A stretch of 64,000 nt of DNA. Origin: Ochotona curzoniae. Taxonomy: Eukaryota; Chordata; Mammalia; Lagomorpha; Ochotonidae. The notes below the pieces were generated by a model that saw only the letters and a program-made list of their open reading frames with translations, ran no database searches and was not told the DNA's origin. Positions 26,330-37,815 of the stretch are shown in pieces (position 1 is the first letter of the stretch; each line of letters begins with the position of its first letter). Location: NCBI RefSeq assembly GCF_017591425.1, contig NW_024466459.1, positions 9,052,001 through 9,116,000 on the forward strand, written 5' to 3'. Both the position numbers and the translations under genes were made by a program.

Positions 26330-26580
26330 GCGCTCGCCTCGGCTCTGCTTTTTTCTACCTTCGCTCCTTCCCTTCGCACCGCGCAGAAGCGGAGGACCCA
26401 GGCATGGAGTGCGTCCCTGAACGCCTAGCATCCAGGCTCGGGCGGGCGGCGCTGGGAAAGGGCGGGTGGAGCGGGGGGCTGGACCTTTGGCCTGAGTCCC
26501 AGGGGGCGGCGCCGCGACGCGAGCTGTTCGGGTCCCTCCCAGACGGGAGCAGAACAGGCGGCGCCCGAACAGTCAGAGCC
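26330..26580 (+). promoter_or_regulatory. TRIM47: TRIM47 CpG-island promoter
   Basis: CpG-dense DNA with GGGCGGGCGG near 26440 and GGGCGGGTGG near 26460 directly precedes the ATG. The island continues through all of exon 1. No TATA box is evident. Confidence 0.65.
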
Positions 26581-29500
26581 ATGGACGGCAGCGGACCCTT
26601 CAGCTGCCCCATCTGCCTGGAGCCGCTCCGGGAGCCGGTGACACTGCCTTGCGGCCACAACTTCTGCCTCGCCTGCCTGGGCGCGCTCTGGCCGCACCGC
26701 GGCGCGGGAGGCACCGGCGGCCCGGGAAGCGCGGCCCGCTGCCCGCTCTGCCAGGAGCCCTTCCCCGACGGCCTGCAGCTCCGAAAGAATCACACGCTGT
26801 CCGAGCTGCTGCAGCTCCGCCAGGGCTCGGGCCCTGGGTCAGGGCCCGGGCCCGGCCCCGGGACGGCCTCGGCACCGGCCCCGATCCCTAGCCCAGAACC
26901 TTCCGCGCCCAGCGCGCCGCCCAGCGCCCCGGAGCCGTCGGCCCCCAGTGCGCCCGAGCCCTGGCCCGAGGGCGAAGAGCCGGTGCGCTGCGACGCGTGC
27001 CCCGAGGGCGCGGCCCTACCCGCCGCACTCTCCTGCCTCTCGTGCCTCGCCTCCTTCTGCCCCGCGCACCTAGGCCCCCACGAGCGCAGCCCGGCGCTCC
27101 GCGGCCACCGCCTTGTGCCCCCGCTGCGGCGGCTGGAGGAGAGCCTGTGCCCGCGCCACCTGCGGCCGCTGGAGCGCTACTGCCGCGCCGAGCGCGTGTG
27201 CCTGTGCGAGGCCTGCGCCGCCCAGGAGCATCGCGGCCACGAGCTCGTGTCGCTGGAGCAGGAGCGTGAGCTCCAGGAGGTGGGCGCGGGCACCTCGGGC
27301 GGGCTGGTGGGCGGGCAGGTGGGCAGGTGGCCCTCTAACCCTCAGCGGGTTGTGTCTGGTTCTTCTCCCTTAACCTGAGGATCCGTATCATCCGCGTGCG
27401 GGGAATGAGAACGGGAGTGGGACGCCAGGGGGTGGGCCGAGGACCTGAAGCCCACTGGGTCAGGGCCCCTGGGAGGGAAACGGGTTGGTCCCCCGAGGTC
27501 CCCACGATGGCCGCTTAGGGCAGTGTGCGCTGTTGATGCGCCCAGCCAAGGCGCTCTCACACCGGTTGCAGCTCAGTTTTCCACTGGGCTAGGAGCAGCC
27601 ACTTTGGATGGATGTGGCTGGTGACTGGAGTGCTGCGGTGGACTCAGGGCACACAGACCCCTCTGTCCAGCCGCTGGCCGCCCCAGTGAGGCTGGTGGAA
27701 GAGGCGGCAGGGGGCGGTGTGCACAGCGCCCAGCGTCACCCGCCCCCGGTTTCCTTTGGCCTCCAGCCCGGTCTTGGCGCCTCTGGCTTTGGGATTTTCC
27801 GCCTCTCCTGCCTGGAGCAGTGACTCACAGGCCCCGGGGATTTGCCCAGAATCCCCTGTTTGAAGGCCTGTGTTGGGGACCTAGGATCTTAGGGGACTGT
27901 TAATCCCGCACAGTACTGGCACCACCCGCCTCTCTGTCTGCAATGTTTTCTCACTGTCACTCTGTTTCACACTTTCACCCTGTGTGTTTGTCTTCTTGCC
28001 TGGAAGAAATTGATGACAGCGTCCAGTCCCATGGCAGTTGTCCCTGCCGGCTCCTGGGGTGGGTGTGTGTGAAGGGGGCAGACAGCATCGCCCACCTGTC
28101 CTCCTCCCAGGGCCTAGGCGGTGGCACCCCTGGCGTATGAAGGGACCTGAAGGCCACTGCTGGTCCACCTGTGCACTGACACAGCTCTCTGCTAGTCCCT
28201 GCCTCTCCCCTACCCAGCCATGTGCTCCCCTGGTCCCACCCTGTGCAGGGCTGCGGCCTCAGGCAGCCCCTGCACTCACAGGGCCTTGTCATCCACAGAC
28301 TGAGCAGCCCAAAGTCCTGAGTGCGGTGGAGGAGCGCATGGATGAGCTGGGCGCCAGCATCGCACAATCCCGGCGTACTGTGGCCCTCATTAAGGTCAGA
28401 GCCCCAACTCCAGCCCTGCTCTGCACCACCCTGTGATAAGCTCCCAGCCCCGTCAGCTTGCAGCATGGGGTCCTGCGCTGCAGTCCAGCCTGGGCTCGGG
28501 GTGCTGCTCCTGTCCCTGCTGAGCACAGGTCTCTCCCAGCACAAGTTTGGGTTCCACCCTGGGGCGTGGCAGGGGGACACTGGGGTCAGGCATCAATGCC
28601 CACCATCGCCTGTTGCAGAGCGCAGCCTTGGCGGAGCGGGAGAGGGTAAGCCAGCTGTTTGCAGAGGCCATGGCTGCCCTGCAAGGCTTCCAGACCCAGG
28701 TACTGGCCTTCATCGAGGAGGGAGAGGCCACCATGCTGGGCCGCTCCCAGGGGGACCTGCGGCGACAGGAGGAACAGCGCAGTCGCCTGAGCCGAGCCCG
28801 CCACAACCTCGGCCAGGTCCCTGAGGCTGACTCAGTCAGCTTCCTACAGGTGAGGGTACCTTGCAGGTTATGGAGGAGGTGACCTGGCAGGGGGCAGCAG
28901 GTGCCTGGTCTGCCGGGTCGGGAGGGGCTGTGGCCAGCAGAGCCTTACCCAGCCCTCATCCCACACAGGAGCTGCTGGCTCTCAAGCTGGCCCTGGAAGA
29001 GGGGTGTGGCCCGGGGCCTGGGCTCCCCACAGAACTCAGCTTCACCAAGTCCTCCCAAGCTGTCCGCACGGTGAGGGATGTGCTGTTGGCAGCCTGTACT
29101 GGCCAGTGGGGGCAGCTGCAGGGGCTGGGCACTGACGAAGACGGGCTGCAGAAGCTGGGCTCCGAAGGTGAGTGTCCTCCTCGTGTGTGACTCATGTTCC
29201 CCCAGGCCCCCCCAGGCCTGGAAGGATGGGAGGAGGGAGGATGGCTGTCTGGCACAGGGCATGGCCTCAAGTCCTGCCAACGACTACAGCCACCACCCTA
29301 CAGTGACCCATCAGCCCAAGCCCATGTGGCAGAGGGCCCTGTCACTTCCCCGCACCCACCTGCAGTTGGGGAGGTGCGGGAACTGAGGCCCAAGGAACAA
29401 GTGGGGCAAACCGGGGCACCACCACATGCTGGCTGGGAGTGCCAGGACAAGGCAGGAGGGCATTGCAGCCACAGGATGTGGGCAAGGGAAGCTGAGCACA

Positions 29501-30510
29501 CTTCAGCCAGAGCCCAGCGCTGGGCAGGCTAGGAAGTGAGCCCCTGCCGTGCCTGCTTCCGTAGCCGATGCCGAATCCCAGGATCCTGACAGCACCAACC
29601 TCCTGGAAAGTGAAGCCCCCAGGGACTACTTCCTCAAGTGTAAGTGGAACCCTGAGCCCCCAGCAAGTGCTGGCAGGGCCCCCAGCACCCAAGGGTCTGT
29701 ACCTCCCTTCCTAGTGCAGGGAGTAAACAGGCCAGCTCACAGGGTGCAGGGCAGGGTGGGGAAGTCTCTAGCAGGCATGAGTTAAACAGGTGGAAAAGGA
29801 GGAGAGAGGCCAGAGATGGGGCCATCTGCCCTCCCCTTCCGCTGAGCTCCTTGTCTCTCTCTCTGCCAGTCGCCTACATTGTGGACCTGGACAGTGACAC
29901 AGCCGACAAGTTCTTGCAGCTGTTTGGGACCAAAGGAGTCAAGAGGGTGCTGTGTCCCATCAATTACCCAGAGTCGCCAACCCGTTTCACCCACTGCGAG
30001 CAGGTGCTAGGCGAAGGCGCCCTGGACCGGGGCACCTACTACTGGGAGGTGGAGATCATTGAGGGCTGGGTCAGCGTTGGGGTCATGGCTGAAGGCTTCT
30101 CCCCGCAAGAGCCCTATGACCGGGGCCGCCTGGGCCGCAATGCCCACTCGTGCTGCCTGCAGTGGAACGGGCGCAGCTTTTCCGTGTGGTTCCATGGGCT
30201 GGAGGCGCCCCTGCCCCACCCTTTCTCGCCCACCGTGGGCGTCTGCTTGGAGTATGCCGACCGTGCCCTGGCCTTCTACGCCGTGCGGGATGGCAAGGTG
30301 AGCCTGCTGCGGAGGCTCAAGGCCTCACGGCCCCGCCGCAGCGGTGCCCTGGCCTCGCCCTCCGACGCCTTCCAGAGCCGCCTGGACAGCCACTTTGCCA
30401 GCCTCTTCAGCCACAGGCTCAAGCCCGCCTTCTTCCTGGAGAGCGTGGATGCTCACCTGCAGATCGGGCCCCTTAAGAAATCGTGCATTTCCGTGCTCAA
30501 GAGGAGGTGA
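26581..30510 (+). CDS. TRIM47: TRIM47, RING-type E3 ubiquitin ligase (tripartite motif)
   Basis: E3 ligase of the TRIM family, also known as GOA from glial tumours; brain-vascular and endothelial roles are reported. Six exons: 26581-27279, 28299-28394, 28619-28849, 28969-29167, 29565-29639, 29870-30510, giving 646 residues (human about 638). The RING uses C9, C12, C24, H26, C29, C32, C54 and C57. A proline/serine/alanine linker runs from about 82 to 134. Two B-boxes follow (C137-H176 and C190-H220), then a coiled coil in exons 2-4. PRY-SPRY is in the last exon (YIVDLDSDTADKFLQLF, YYWEVEIIEGWVSVGVMAE, SCCLQWNGRSFSVWFHG), ending KKSCISVLKRR. The ATG matches human MDGSGPF; the frame stays open for about 115 codons upstream. 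Confidence 0.96.
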
Positions 30511-30733
30511 TGCAGGAAGCAGCGTGGCCACCACCCTCCCCTTCCCCAGCTTCCTCGCTGCTGCAGAGCCCCACCTTTCACACACCTGGTGTTTCAGCAC
30601 AGAGGGAGGAAGCCCCCTGGACACAGGACCCACAGGCAGGGTAGGGAGGGGGCTACAGCCAGGCCACATTGCAGCTCCTGCAGTGCCCCCTGCCCAGGTT
30701 TCTAGGACAATGTCTGGTATACAGCAGGTACTC

Positions 30734-30739
30734 AATAAA
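30734..30739 (+). terminator. TRIM47: Poly(A) signal of TRIM47 (AATAAA)
   Basis: AATAAA is 224 bases after the TRIM47 stop, in the context tactcaataaagattc, followed by a pyrimidine-rich stretch. Confidence 0.85.
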
Positions 30740-30759
30740 GATTCAGTGAATGAGCAACT

Positions 30760-32282
30760 CCTTTCCCTCCAAGAATCCCCCAGGTCTCCTCTCTGCTCAG
30801 GAGCCAGTCTGAGGGGCCAGGACTGCTGCTGAGGCAGGTGCTCACCTTGGGGGCACACACACACATACACACAGCCTGAGCCCCAGGGGATACTCCTGCC
30901 AGCTCAGGCTCAGCCCTACCCTGGAGTCCTAGGGCTGCAGCCCAGCTCCAGTCTTGCCTTTTGCTGTTTGTGCTCAAGAGTCAAGACACCAGACAGGGGC
31001 TTCTGGACGTGCTTAAGGGAGCCTCAGATTTGGACCTTGGGCCATGCCTCCCTCCTTCTCAGCCTACAGAAAGACTGGGATGAAACCACCCCAAGGTGTG
31101 GCTGGACCCAACGCATCTGTAGGCAAAGGAGTGGTGCTCGCCCTCCAGCTGCGGACACCCAGGCCCTGCCCCAGGAGTGCAGCTCTCTCTTCATGGGAGG
31201 TGTCCCCATGAAGCAGGCAGACTGGGCCCATGGAGGGGGTGTCTGCAGGCGCCCTCCCTCCTCCCTGACTTCTCAGCCAGTCTAGGTGCACCCCAGAGAG
31301 AGGCTGTGCCATGCTCCTGGGGGTGGGAGACAGACAGGCAGGCCCCTCAGCCAGCCAAGGTCAGACAGGACAATGGGTGAGTTATGAGGCCAGCCAGCAG
31401 GACCCTGCTGCCTCCAAGCTAAAAATAGCCCCTCCTACAGAGCGCACTTGTGTCCCAGCAGCCAGGATGTTGTTTTTCCGGGTGGGGCCTCCTCCTGGTG
31501 TTTTGGGTTTTCAACCCAGTTCCCATGGCAATGACAGGTCTCCCCCCCCCCCCCAGCTCATCTAGTGAGAGGGTGGCCTGGAGGCTGCGAGGCTGCCTGC
31601 CACAACTGGTGGGGACTTCCTGGTGCTCACACACACACACACACACACACCTGCTGGCTGAAACCTGCCCCAAGACACCCCCTTTTATCCCTGAACCATC
31701 TGCTCAGCCTCATCTCCACCCCCATTCCTGGAGCTCTGCACCCCTCCCTGTGCTCCCCTGGCCCGGGAACCCTCTGCCCCCCATGACCCTGGCATGTCCT
31801 GGGATGCCTGCTCCCAGACAGATGTGCACCCACACAGGCTTGGAGTACCCCCGATGGAATTCAAGCCTGACTGGTCATGTCTGTGGCCACAACCATAGCC
31901 ACTGGGCGAGGGTGGCACCAAGATGCAAGTGGGAGCTTGAGAGATAAGCATCTGAAACCCCATCTCAGCCTCCTCACAGCCCAGAGCAGGCGCTGGCTCG
32001 TACCAGGCTGCACAGGGGGGTAGGGCTGGGGGAATGGCATGGCTGGAGTCCCCCAGGCTGGATCTGATCTGACCCTGCCAAGCCTGGAGGATGGGGTTGT
32101 GGATGTGTGTGTGTGCATCTGTGTGCGTGCATGGCTGCAGGGAGTGTGTATGTACTTCTCAGTGACTCCTCCGCCTGCAGCCCTGAGGTGGGGCCAGCTG
32201 GCCACCAGGGCCAGAGTGCCCTCCCTGCTCTATGACTGCCAACACATGAATCAGAACAGCTTGAGCCTTGGGGAGGTGCCTT
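30760..32282. other. Unique intergenic DNA downstream of TRIM47
   Basis: No gene recognised. It holds a C13 run (31542-31554) and a CA microsatellite (31628-31650). Its right end leads into an AATAAA plus poly(A) run. Confidence 0.5.
31542..31650 (+). repeat. Poly(C)13 and (CA)n simple repeats
   Basis: Thirteen C residues at 31542-31554 and a CA dinucleotide tract at 31628-31650, separated by unique sequence. Confidence 0.95.
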
Positions 32283-32322
32283 GAATAAAAAGAAAGAAAC
32301 CTTAAAAAAAAAAAAAAAAAAA
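32283..32322 (+). other. AATAAA followed by a 19-A run (retroposed transcript end?)
   Basis: AATAAA at about 32284 is followed 15 bases later by about 19 consecutive A. That is the arrangement expected at the end of a reverse-transcribed polyadenylated RNA. No SINE or L1 tail sequence precedes it, and I do not recognise the upstream sequence. Confidence 0.4.
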
Positions 32323-32479
32323 AGAAAAGTTAGAAAACCACAGAGTGAAAGAAAAGCAGTATTTGTCAAGTTTACCTCTAATAGAACTGGATAAATGAAC
32401 CAAGAACAGAGAACCAGGCACTGGCTCCCCATGCTCTCCTGGGGCTAAAAGGAGAAGCCCAGACAGGAGGCTCAGAAAC

Positions 32480-33250
32480 CCGCCCAAGGTTGCAGGGTGC
32501 GGAACCTGCGGGGCTCAGCCACGTTCCGGACTTGGAAAAGTCTCCCACGCGCTCTTCGGCACACGCGCATCCCTGTCCGCGCCGGCGCCAGTTCCCACGG
32601 CCACCAGCTTCTTGGCAGAGCTGCCCAGAACTGTCCAGAGGCCCCACAGGAGCCCCCCGCCTGGCACAACGGAGGCGATGGAGGCTCCTGGGGCCGCGAC
32701 GCTGCAGGGCAGAATCTGGCCGTCGCAGAGCAGGCGCGCAGCCAACAAACACTGGAGCTTTGTTTCTGTGGGAAAATGACTTCGAGTCCCAGACCCCCGC
32801 GCCCAGCTCGGGCTGCACGCCGGGGTCAGCTACGAGTTGATGGCTTGCGAAACCCCCTGACCCGCCACTCTTGGAGGAAAGAGGCCTCCACCCTTCTCCT
32901 CGCCCTCCCTCCCATCCGCCCCCTCTCCATCCCCGCCAAGGCCTAAGCAGCCTGCAGGGAAGGGCCTGTCTCACCCTCACCACCTCCCAAGTGGAGAGGG
33001 TGAAGCCGACCGACCCACCGAGACCGCGGCTGGGCAGGAGGCCTGGCCCGGGAGCTGGGGCCAGCCAGGGCGTGGCCTCCGCGGGGCCGGACCCTGACCG
33101 CTTGTTTGCTGTTCCCGGGAGGGAAGGAGCGTTAGCCTTGGGGCGGCTCCCAACGGGCCCTGAGCTTCCTTTTGCCGCCACGCTCAGAATCTGGGATCTG
33201 GGATCTGAGCTCACCCCTCCCCGGGAAGATGCGAAAGAACAGTGAGAACC
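32480..33250. promoter_or_regulatory. Orphan CpG-rich segment between TRIM47 and WBP2
   Basis: CpG density here is visibly higher than in flanking intergenic DNA, with clusters such as cacgcgctcttcggcacacg and gtccgcgccggcgcc. It is not attached to any gene I can identify. It could be a promoter of an unannotated transcript or a distal regulatory element. Confidence 0.5.
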
Positions 33251-33423
33251 GGGAATCCTCCGTGTCCTTTCCAAGGGCTCCTGCGGGGCGGGCTGGAAGG
33301 AGCAACCCCACCCCTGTTAGCTGCCTCCCCCACAATCACACACAGGCTTAATGAAGCGGGGAGCTGGGCAAGAATTTTCCCTGGATGCTTTGTAGACTTT
33401 ATCTTTGAAATCTTTACTCCCCC

Positions 33424-33580
33424 AAAAGATTTATTTATTTTACTTGAAAGAGTTACACAGAGCGAGAGGCAGAGAAGGAGATCTTTCTTCCCATTTGGGG
33501 TTCACTCCCCAGATAGCTGCAACTGGGGCTGACAGGACACTAAGAACTGAGACAGGCCCAGTGCCTTGGGGGAGGAAGAG
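33424..33580 (-). mobile_element. C-type SINE, truncated
   Basis: Reverse copy from aaagatttatttattttact through gttcactccccagatagctg. It ends near 33580 without a head. Confidence 0.75.
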
Positions 33581-34061
33581 TATGGCCGGTGTCCACTTCT
33601 TGGACCCTCCCATTGAAGTCCGCTGACCACACACACTAGATGGGCTTCCTAGACCACAGACTTGCAAGACCTTGGAGTTGCCAAGGCAATCAAGGCAAGG
33701 GACTTTCCCTCCTGCCTCCCTGCCTAGCTGATGAAGGCAGTGGGAGAGTGCAGACAGAGCTTCCGGGATAGGACAAGAAGGTCACTTGTATACTGTCGTT
33801 CCAGACACCTTTCTACAGCGCAGACATCTGGGCTCCAATGCTGCCCCCCCCACTATGTTTATGATCATGAGAAAAATAAAAAATAAAAAGCCCAAGCTGT
33901 CTCCCCTAAAGCCAGCTCCAGTGGGCCACTCCACTTGCTTATTTCTTCTTAGGGCGTGTTTTCCCATCACTTTTCTTTGAGTAAAAACTGTTATGCTTGT
34001 ACTTGCATCTGGCTTTTTATTTTTCTGCTAAGTTGAGGAAAGAACCCATGGAGCTTTGCCA

Positions 34062-34248
34062 ATAATAGAAGCCAGGAACTGCTTCCAGTCTTGTATGTGG
34101 ATACAGGAGCCCAAGGCCTTGGACCATCTTCTGCTGATTTCCCAGGCCGTTAGCAGGGAGCTGGATGGGGCAAGGAGCAGCAACCCATATGGGATGGTGG
34201 CACTACAGAGGATTAACTTGCTATGCCACCACTACCATGCCAACCCCT
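34062..34248 (-). mobile_element. C-type SINE fragment
   Basis: Reverse middle and head: agaagccaggaactgcttcc, gttagcagggagctggatgg, aacccatatgggatggtggc. Confidence 0.75.
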
Positions 34249-34289
34249 TACAATGTCCAAGATTTTGTTTTCTTATATAAACCAATGCT

Positions 34290-34612
34290 ACTGGGCCCGG
34301 TGTGATGGCTATTTGGCTAAGTCCTCGCTATGCATGCACCACGATTCCATATGGGTACCAGTTTGTGTCTTGACTGCTCTATTTCCCATCCAGCTCCCTG
34401 CTGGTGGCCTGGGAAAGCAGTTAAGGATGGCCCAAAGCCTTGGGACCCTGCACCCACATGGGAGACCCAGAAGAAGCTCCTGGCTTCAGACAGGCTCAGC
34501 TCCAGTCGTTGTGGCCATTTGGGGAGTGAACCAGAAGACAGATCTTCCTCTCTGTCTCTCCTCTCTCTATATATCTGACTTTGCAATTTAAATATAAATA
34601 AATATTTTAAAA
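34290..34612 (+). mobile_element. C-type SINE, near full length
   Basis: Forward copy: gggcccggtgtgatggctat, cccatccagctccctgctgg, ggagacccagaagaagctcc, ending in tatatctgactttgcaattt and an A-rich tail. Confidence 0.9.
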
Positions 34613-35119
34613 GAGAGAGAGGGAGAGAGAAGAGAAAGGAAAACAGTGCTCCCAGAGCAGCTTTGTGTGTGAGTCCTGGAGTTGGAGTTGTGTCAACCAG
34701 CTCCATTTTTGCTAGATCACCACTGTATATCTTGGGGCTACCATTAGGGTGAGCCCTAAAGAGGTGACACTCAGTGAGAGCAGCAGAACTTGTCATGTAG
34801 TCCAGGACCCCATCACCTCTGCAGGGTGGAGAGTTCCAGAGAGCAGCAGACAGCTTTCAGAGCAGTCCAAGGAGGACAAGTGATCCCGCTGACCACCAGG
34901 CTCCCTGTGCCTGCCCTCCATGCACAGAGGGCATCATGGCCCTGGCCATAGCTCTTTTCGCTGGCCCTGCATAGACGGGGCAATTAGTTTCTGGCCATAG
35001 CTCTCTCTGCTTGACCTGCATGGATGGGGGCGTCCAGTTTTCGGGCCATAGAGGGCCCTCGAGATCAAATGGCTTGGCCCTACCCAGGCAGCAGAGTAGC
35101 ACATTGCCAGCATGGTGGT

Positions 35120-35458
35120 CTTTTTTTTTTTTTTTTTAAGATTTGTTTATTTTTATTGCAAAGTCAGATATACAGAGAGGAGTTAAGACAGAGAGGAAGA
35201 TCTTCTGTCTGATTCACTCCCCAAGTGACTGCAACAGCCGATACTGTGCCAATCTAAAGCCAGGAGCCAGGGACCTCCTTCAGGTTTCCCATGCAGGTAC
35301 AGGGTCCCAAAGCTATGGGCTGTCCTTGGCTGCTTTCCCAGGCCACAAGCAGGGAGCTGGATGGGAAGTGGAGCTGCCGGGATTAGAACCAGTGCCCATA
35401 TGGGATCCCGGTGCGTTCAAGGTGAGGGCATTAGATACTAGGTCCATCATGCCAGGCC
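35120..35458 (-). mobile_element. C-type SINE with target-site duplication
   Basis: Full-length reverse copy from a T17 run to tccatcatgccaggccc. The bases cagcatggtggt occur at 35108-35119 and again at 35459-35470, forming a 12-bp flanking duplication. Confidence 0.92.
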
Positions 35459-35470
35459 CAGCATGGTGGT

Positions 35471-36517
35471 TCTTAAGCTGCTCATAGGGAACGGCCCATG
35501 AAGGATGCTCTGAGGATGCAAATGGCTGTGGGTAGGAAGGAGGGACCCCCTCTCCCGCCTACCACCCCTTAGCTGATGAAGGTGCAGAGGCTGTTCATGT
35601 GCAGGAGGGGCCAAAGCCTGGACCGGAAAGACCAGAACATTCTGGATGGTGGCCGTGGGGTGAGAACATTCTAGAGACAGGGGTGGGGGAATTGGTAAGG
35701 AGAAATGACAAGACAAGCCTGGTTTGTGTGGGCATGGGGACCTGCCAGGGCCCTCCATGTGGGGCCAAGGTGAGTGATATGTTGTGGGCAGAGTGAGGCA
35801 AAGTTTCTAGACTTTTGCTAGGCATCCTGGGGAACCAAGGCATGGTGCTATACAGGACAGCAGCACATTAGACTTGAAATTTGACAGGCACCCTATGATT
35901 GCAGAGAAATGTAGACCAGGAGGCCAGGAAAGCTGGAGGGGTGGGGTGGGGTGGGAAATAAAGGCTGCCCTGTCCTGCACATCCTCAGAGAGACACAGAA
36001 GGGTCTCCAATCCCAACCGCGAGGACCCGGAAACAGCAGAGAGCCCTGGTCCTTCCTCTTCCTGGACTCCCTGCTTAGGCTCTAGCCTCAGGGCCTCTGC
36101 AAAGGGGACACCTGCTTCTGACCGGTTTGCTAGCTTGGGGGAGGCACCGTCATGGCCTGGGACAGCACCATGCGATTCTCAGAGTTGACCAACTGCATCT
36201 GCCGCAACTAAACTTGACAGAGGCAGGAAGGCCAGCCCCGGATCCGCAGGGAGGGGCCATCACCATGGCAACCAGAAACAGCCCCAGACAAGCTCCGGAC
36301 AAGCCTAGCCGGCTGATGAGAGCACAGAGAACTTATGTGCCTGAAATATCCAGGACCAACAAGGACCCGCCTGAAAACGGCTCCCTTCCACGTCACCAGC
36401 ACCCCGTACTGCGCTGGCCGCTCGCACCGGCTCAGCCCGCAGCACCCAGTAAGCAGCACAGTAAGAACAATTCAGGCTATCCCATGGACTCGGGTACAGC
36501 AAATGGCTGCCATGTTT
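35471..36517. other. Unique intergenic DNA
   Basis: No gene or repeat recognised. Reading frames are short and uninformative. Confidence 0.5.
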
Positions 36518-36824
36518 CCTTTTTTTTTTTTTTTTTATGTGTTTCTTTAAAAGAATTACAGAAAGATATTCCATCTGCTGACTCATGCCCCAGATGGCCA
36601 CAGTGGCCAAGACTGGCCAAGCCAACCCCAGGAGCCAGGAACTTCTTCCAGGTCTTCCACGTGGGTGGCAGAGACCCAAGCACCTGGGCCATCTTCTGCT
36701 TTTTCCAGGCATATTAGTAAGGAGTCGGATCACAAATGGAGTAGCTGGGACTCTCACCAGCGTCCAAGTGGGATACCAGGATCACAGATGGCTGCTCTAT
36801 CCACTATGCCACAACACAGCGCCT
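36518..36824 (-). mobile_element. C-type SINE
   Basis: Reverse copy starting with a T17 run; contains ttccatctgctgactcatgc, ccaggagccaggaacttctt and tatccactatgccacaacac. Confidence 0.85.
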
Positions 36825-37154
36825 GGTAACATAAACCAAATAAAATGTGACCCTGAGCTGCTCTTCACTAAGAGGATCAGAAATTCAGCCCCACGCGTAT
36901 TTGCCAGTTCTTCCCCATCGGCAACTTAATAACCTGGGGATAGGGAGCTTCGGCCCACCGGGGCAGCTGCACAGATGTCCGCTGTCCAGGTTCAGGGGCT
37001 CCTCGCAATGGCCAAGGCCCCCCCACCAAGTCCAGGAAGGTTGGCAAGTTGCACCAAACAATTGCCTCTCAGCTCCAAACCCACAGTTTATCAGGGCTCT
37101 TGTCACCAAGTGCCACAAACCAGATGATTGCCACAGCCAAAACGACCCTCTGAG

Positions 37155-37378
37155 AGGCCTGCGCCTGGCCTCTTGGCTAAGACACAGGATGAGCACCAGA
37201 CCCCGTGTGTTCAAGCCCCAGCGCCACTCCTGAGTCCAGCTTCTTACCCATGTTTACCCTGGGAAGATGGAAGGTCACAGCTTCAGGGTTGGGTCCCTGC
37301 CAGCCACACAGGGGGGATTGAGCCAGCAGATGGCAGTGTGCTATCTCTACATTGCAAATTTAAGAAATAAAATGTTTT
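37155..37378 (+). mobile_element. Old C-type SINE-like element
   Basis: Forward order of a tRNA-like head (ttggctaagacacaggatga, gtgttcaagcccc) and an A-rich end (gaaataaaatg). Strongly diverged, so the family is uncertain. Confidence 0.4.
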
Positions 37379-37434
37379 GTACAAGTTATGTGGGGGAAAA
37401 AAATCAAATATTAGTTTACTTTAAAATATTTTTG

Positions 37435-37580
37435 AGGGTCCACATTGTGGTGCACAGGCTAAGCCACCACTAGTGGTGCTGGCATCCCATGTCAGAACAT
37501 GCCGTGTCAGAGCACTGATCAGCCAGGGCTGCTCTGCTGCCGATCCAGCTCCCAGCAGATGCGCCTGGGGCAGATGGCTC
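37435..37580 (+). mobile_element. C-type SINE head fragment
   Basis: Forward: gtccacattgtggtgcacag, gctaagccaccactagtggt, gccgatccagctcccagcag. It is joined to a reverse fragment. Confidence 0.6.
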
Positions 37581-37589
37581 GTTTAATTT

Positions 37590-37815
37590 TCATTTGAAAA
37601 GCAGATAGACAGATGAGACAAGTTTTCCATCTGTTGGTTCGTTCCCCAAATGGCTGCAAAGACTAAAAGAAGCCAGAAGCCAGGAGCTTCTTCCAGGTCT
37701 CCCATATGGGTGCAGGGGCCCGAGCACGGGAGCCATCCTCCACTGCTTTCCCAGTGCGTTAATAGGGAGCTGGATCAGAACTGGAGCCGCTGAGGCAGTT
37801 ACTGAGTGCCCGGGG
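37590..37815 (-). mobile_element. C-type SINE fragment
   Basis: Reverse: ttcatttgaaaagcagatag, ccatctgttggttcgttccc, gccaggagcttcttccaggt, gttaatagggagctggatca. Confidence 0.75.

Noticed and set aside
32378..33274. 298-codon minus-strand open frame
   Set aside because: The frame is carried by the orphan CpG-rich segment, where stops are rare by composition. No domain, repeat unit or splice context supports it.
37155..37235. tRNA-like segment with A-box and B-box resemblance
   Set aside because: It fits the head of an old SINE rather than a tRNA gene: no complete cloverleaf could be drawn, and an A-rich SINE end follows.
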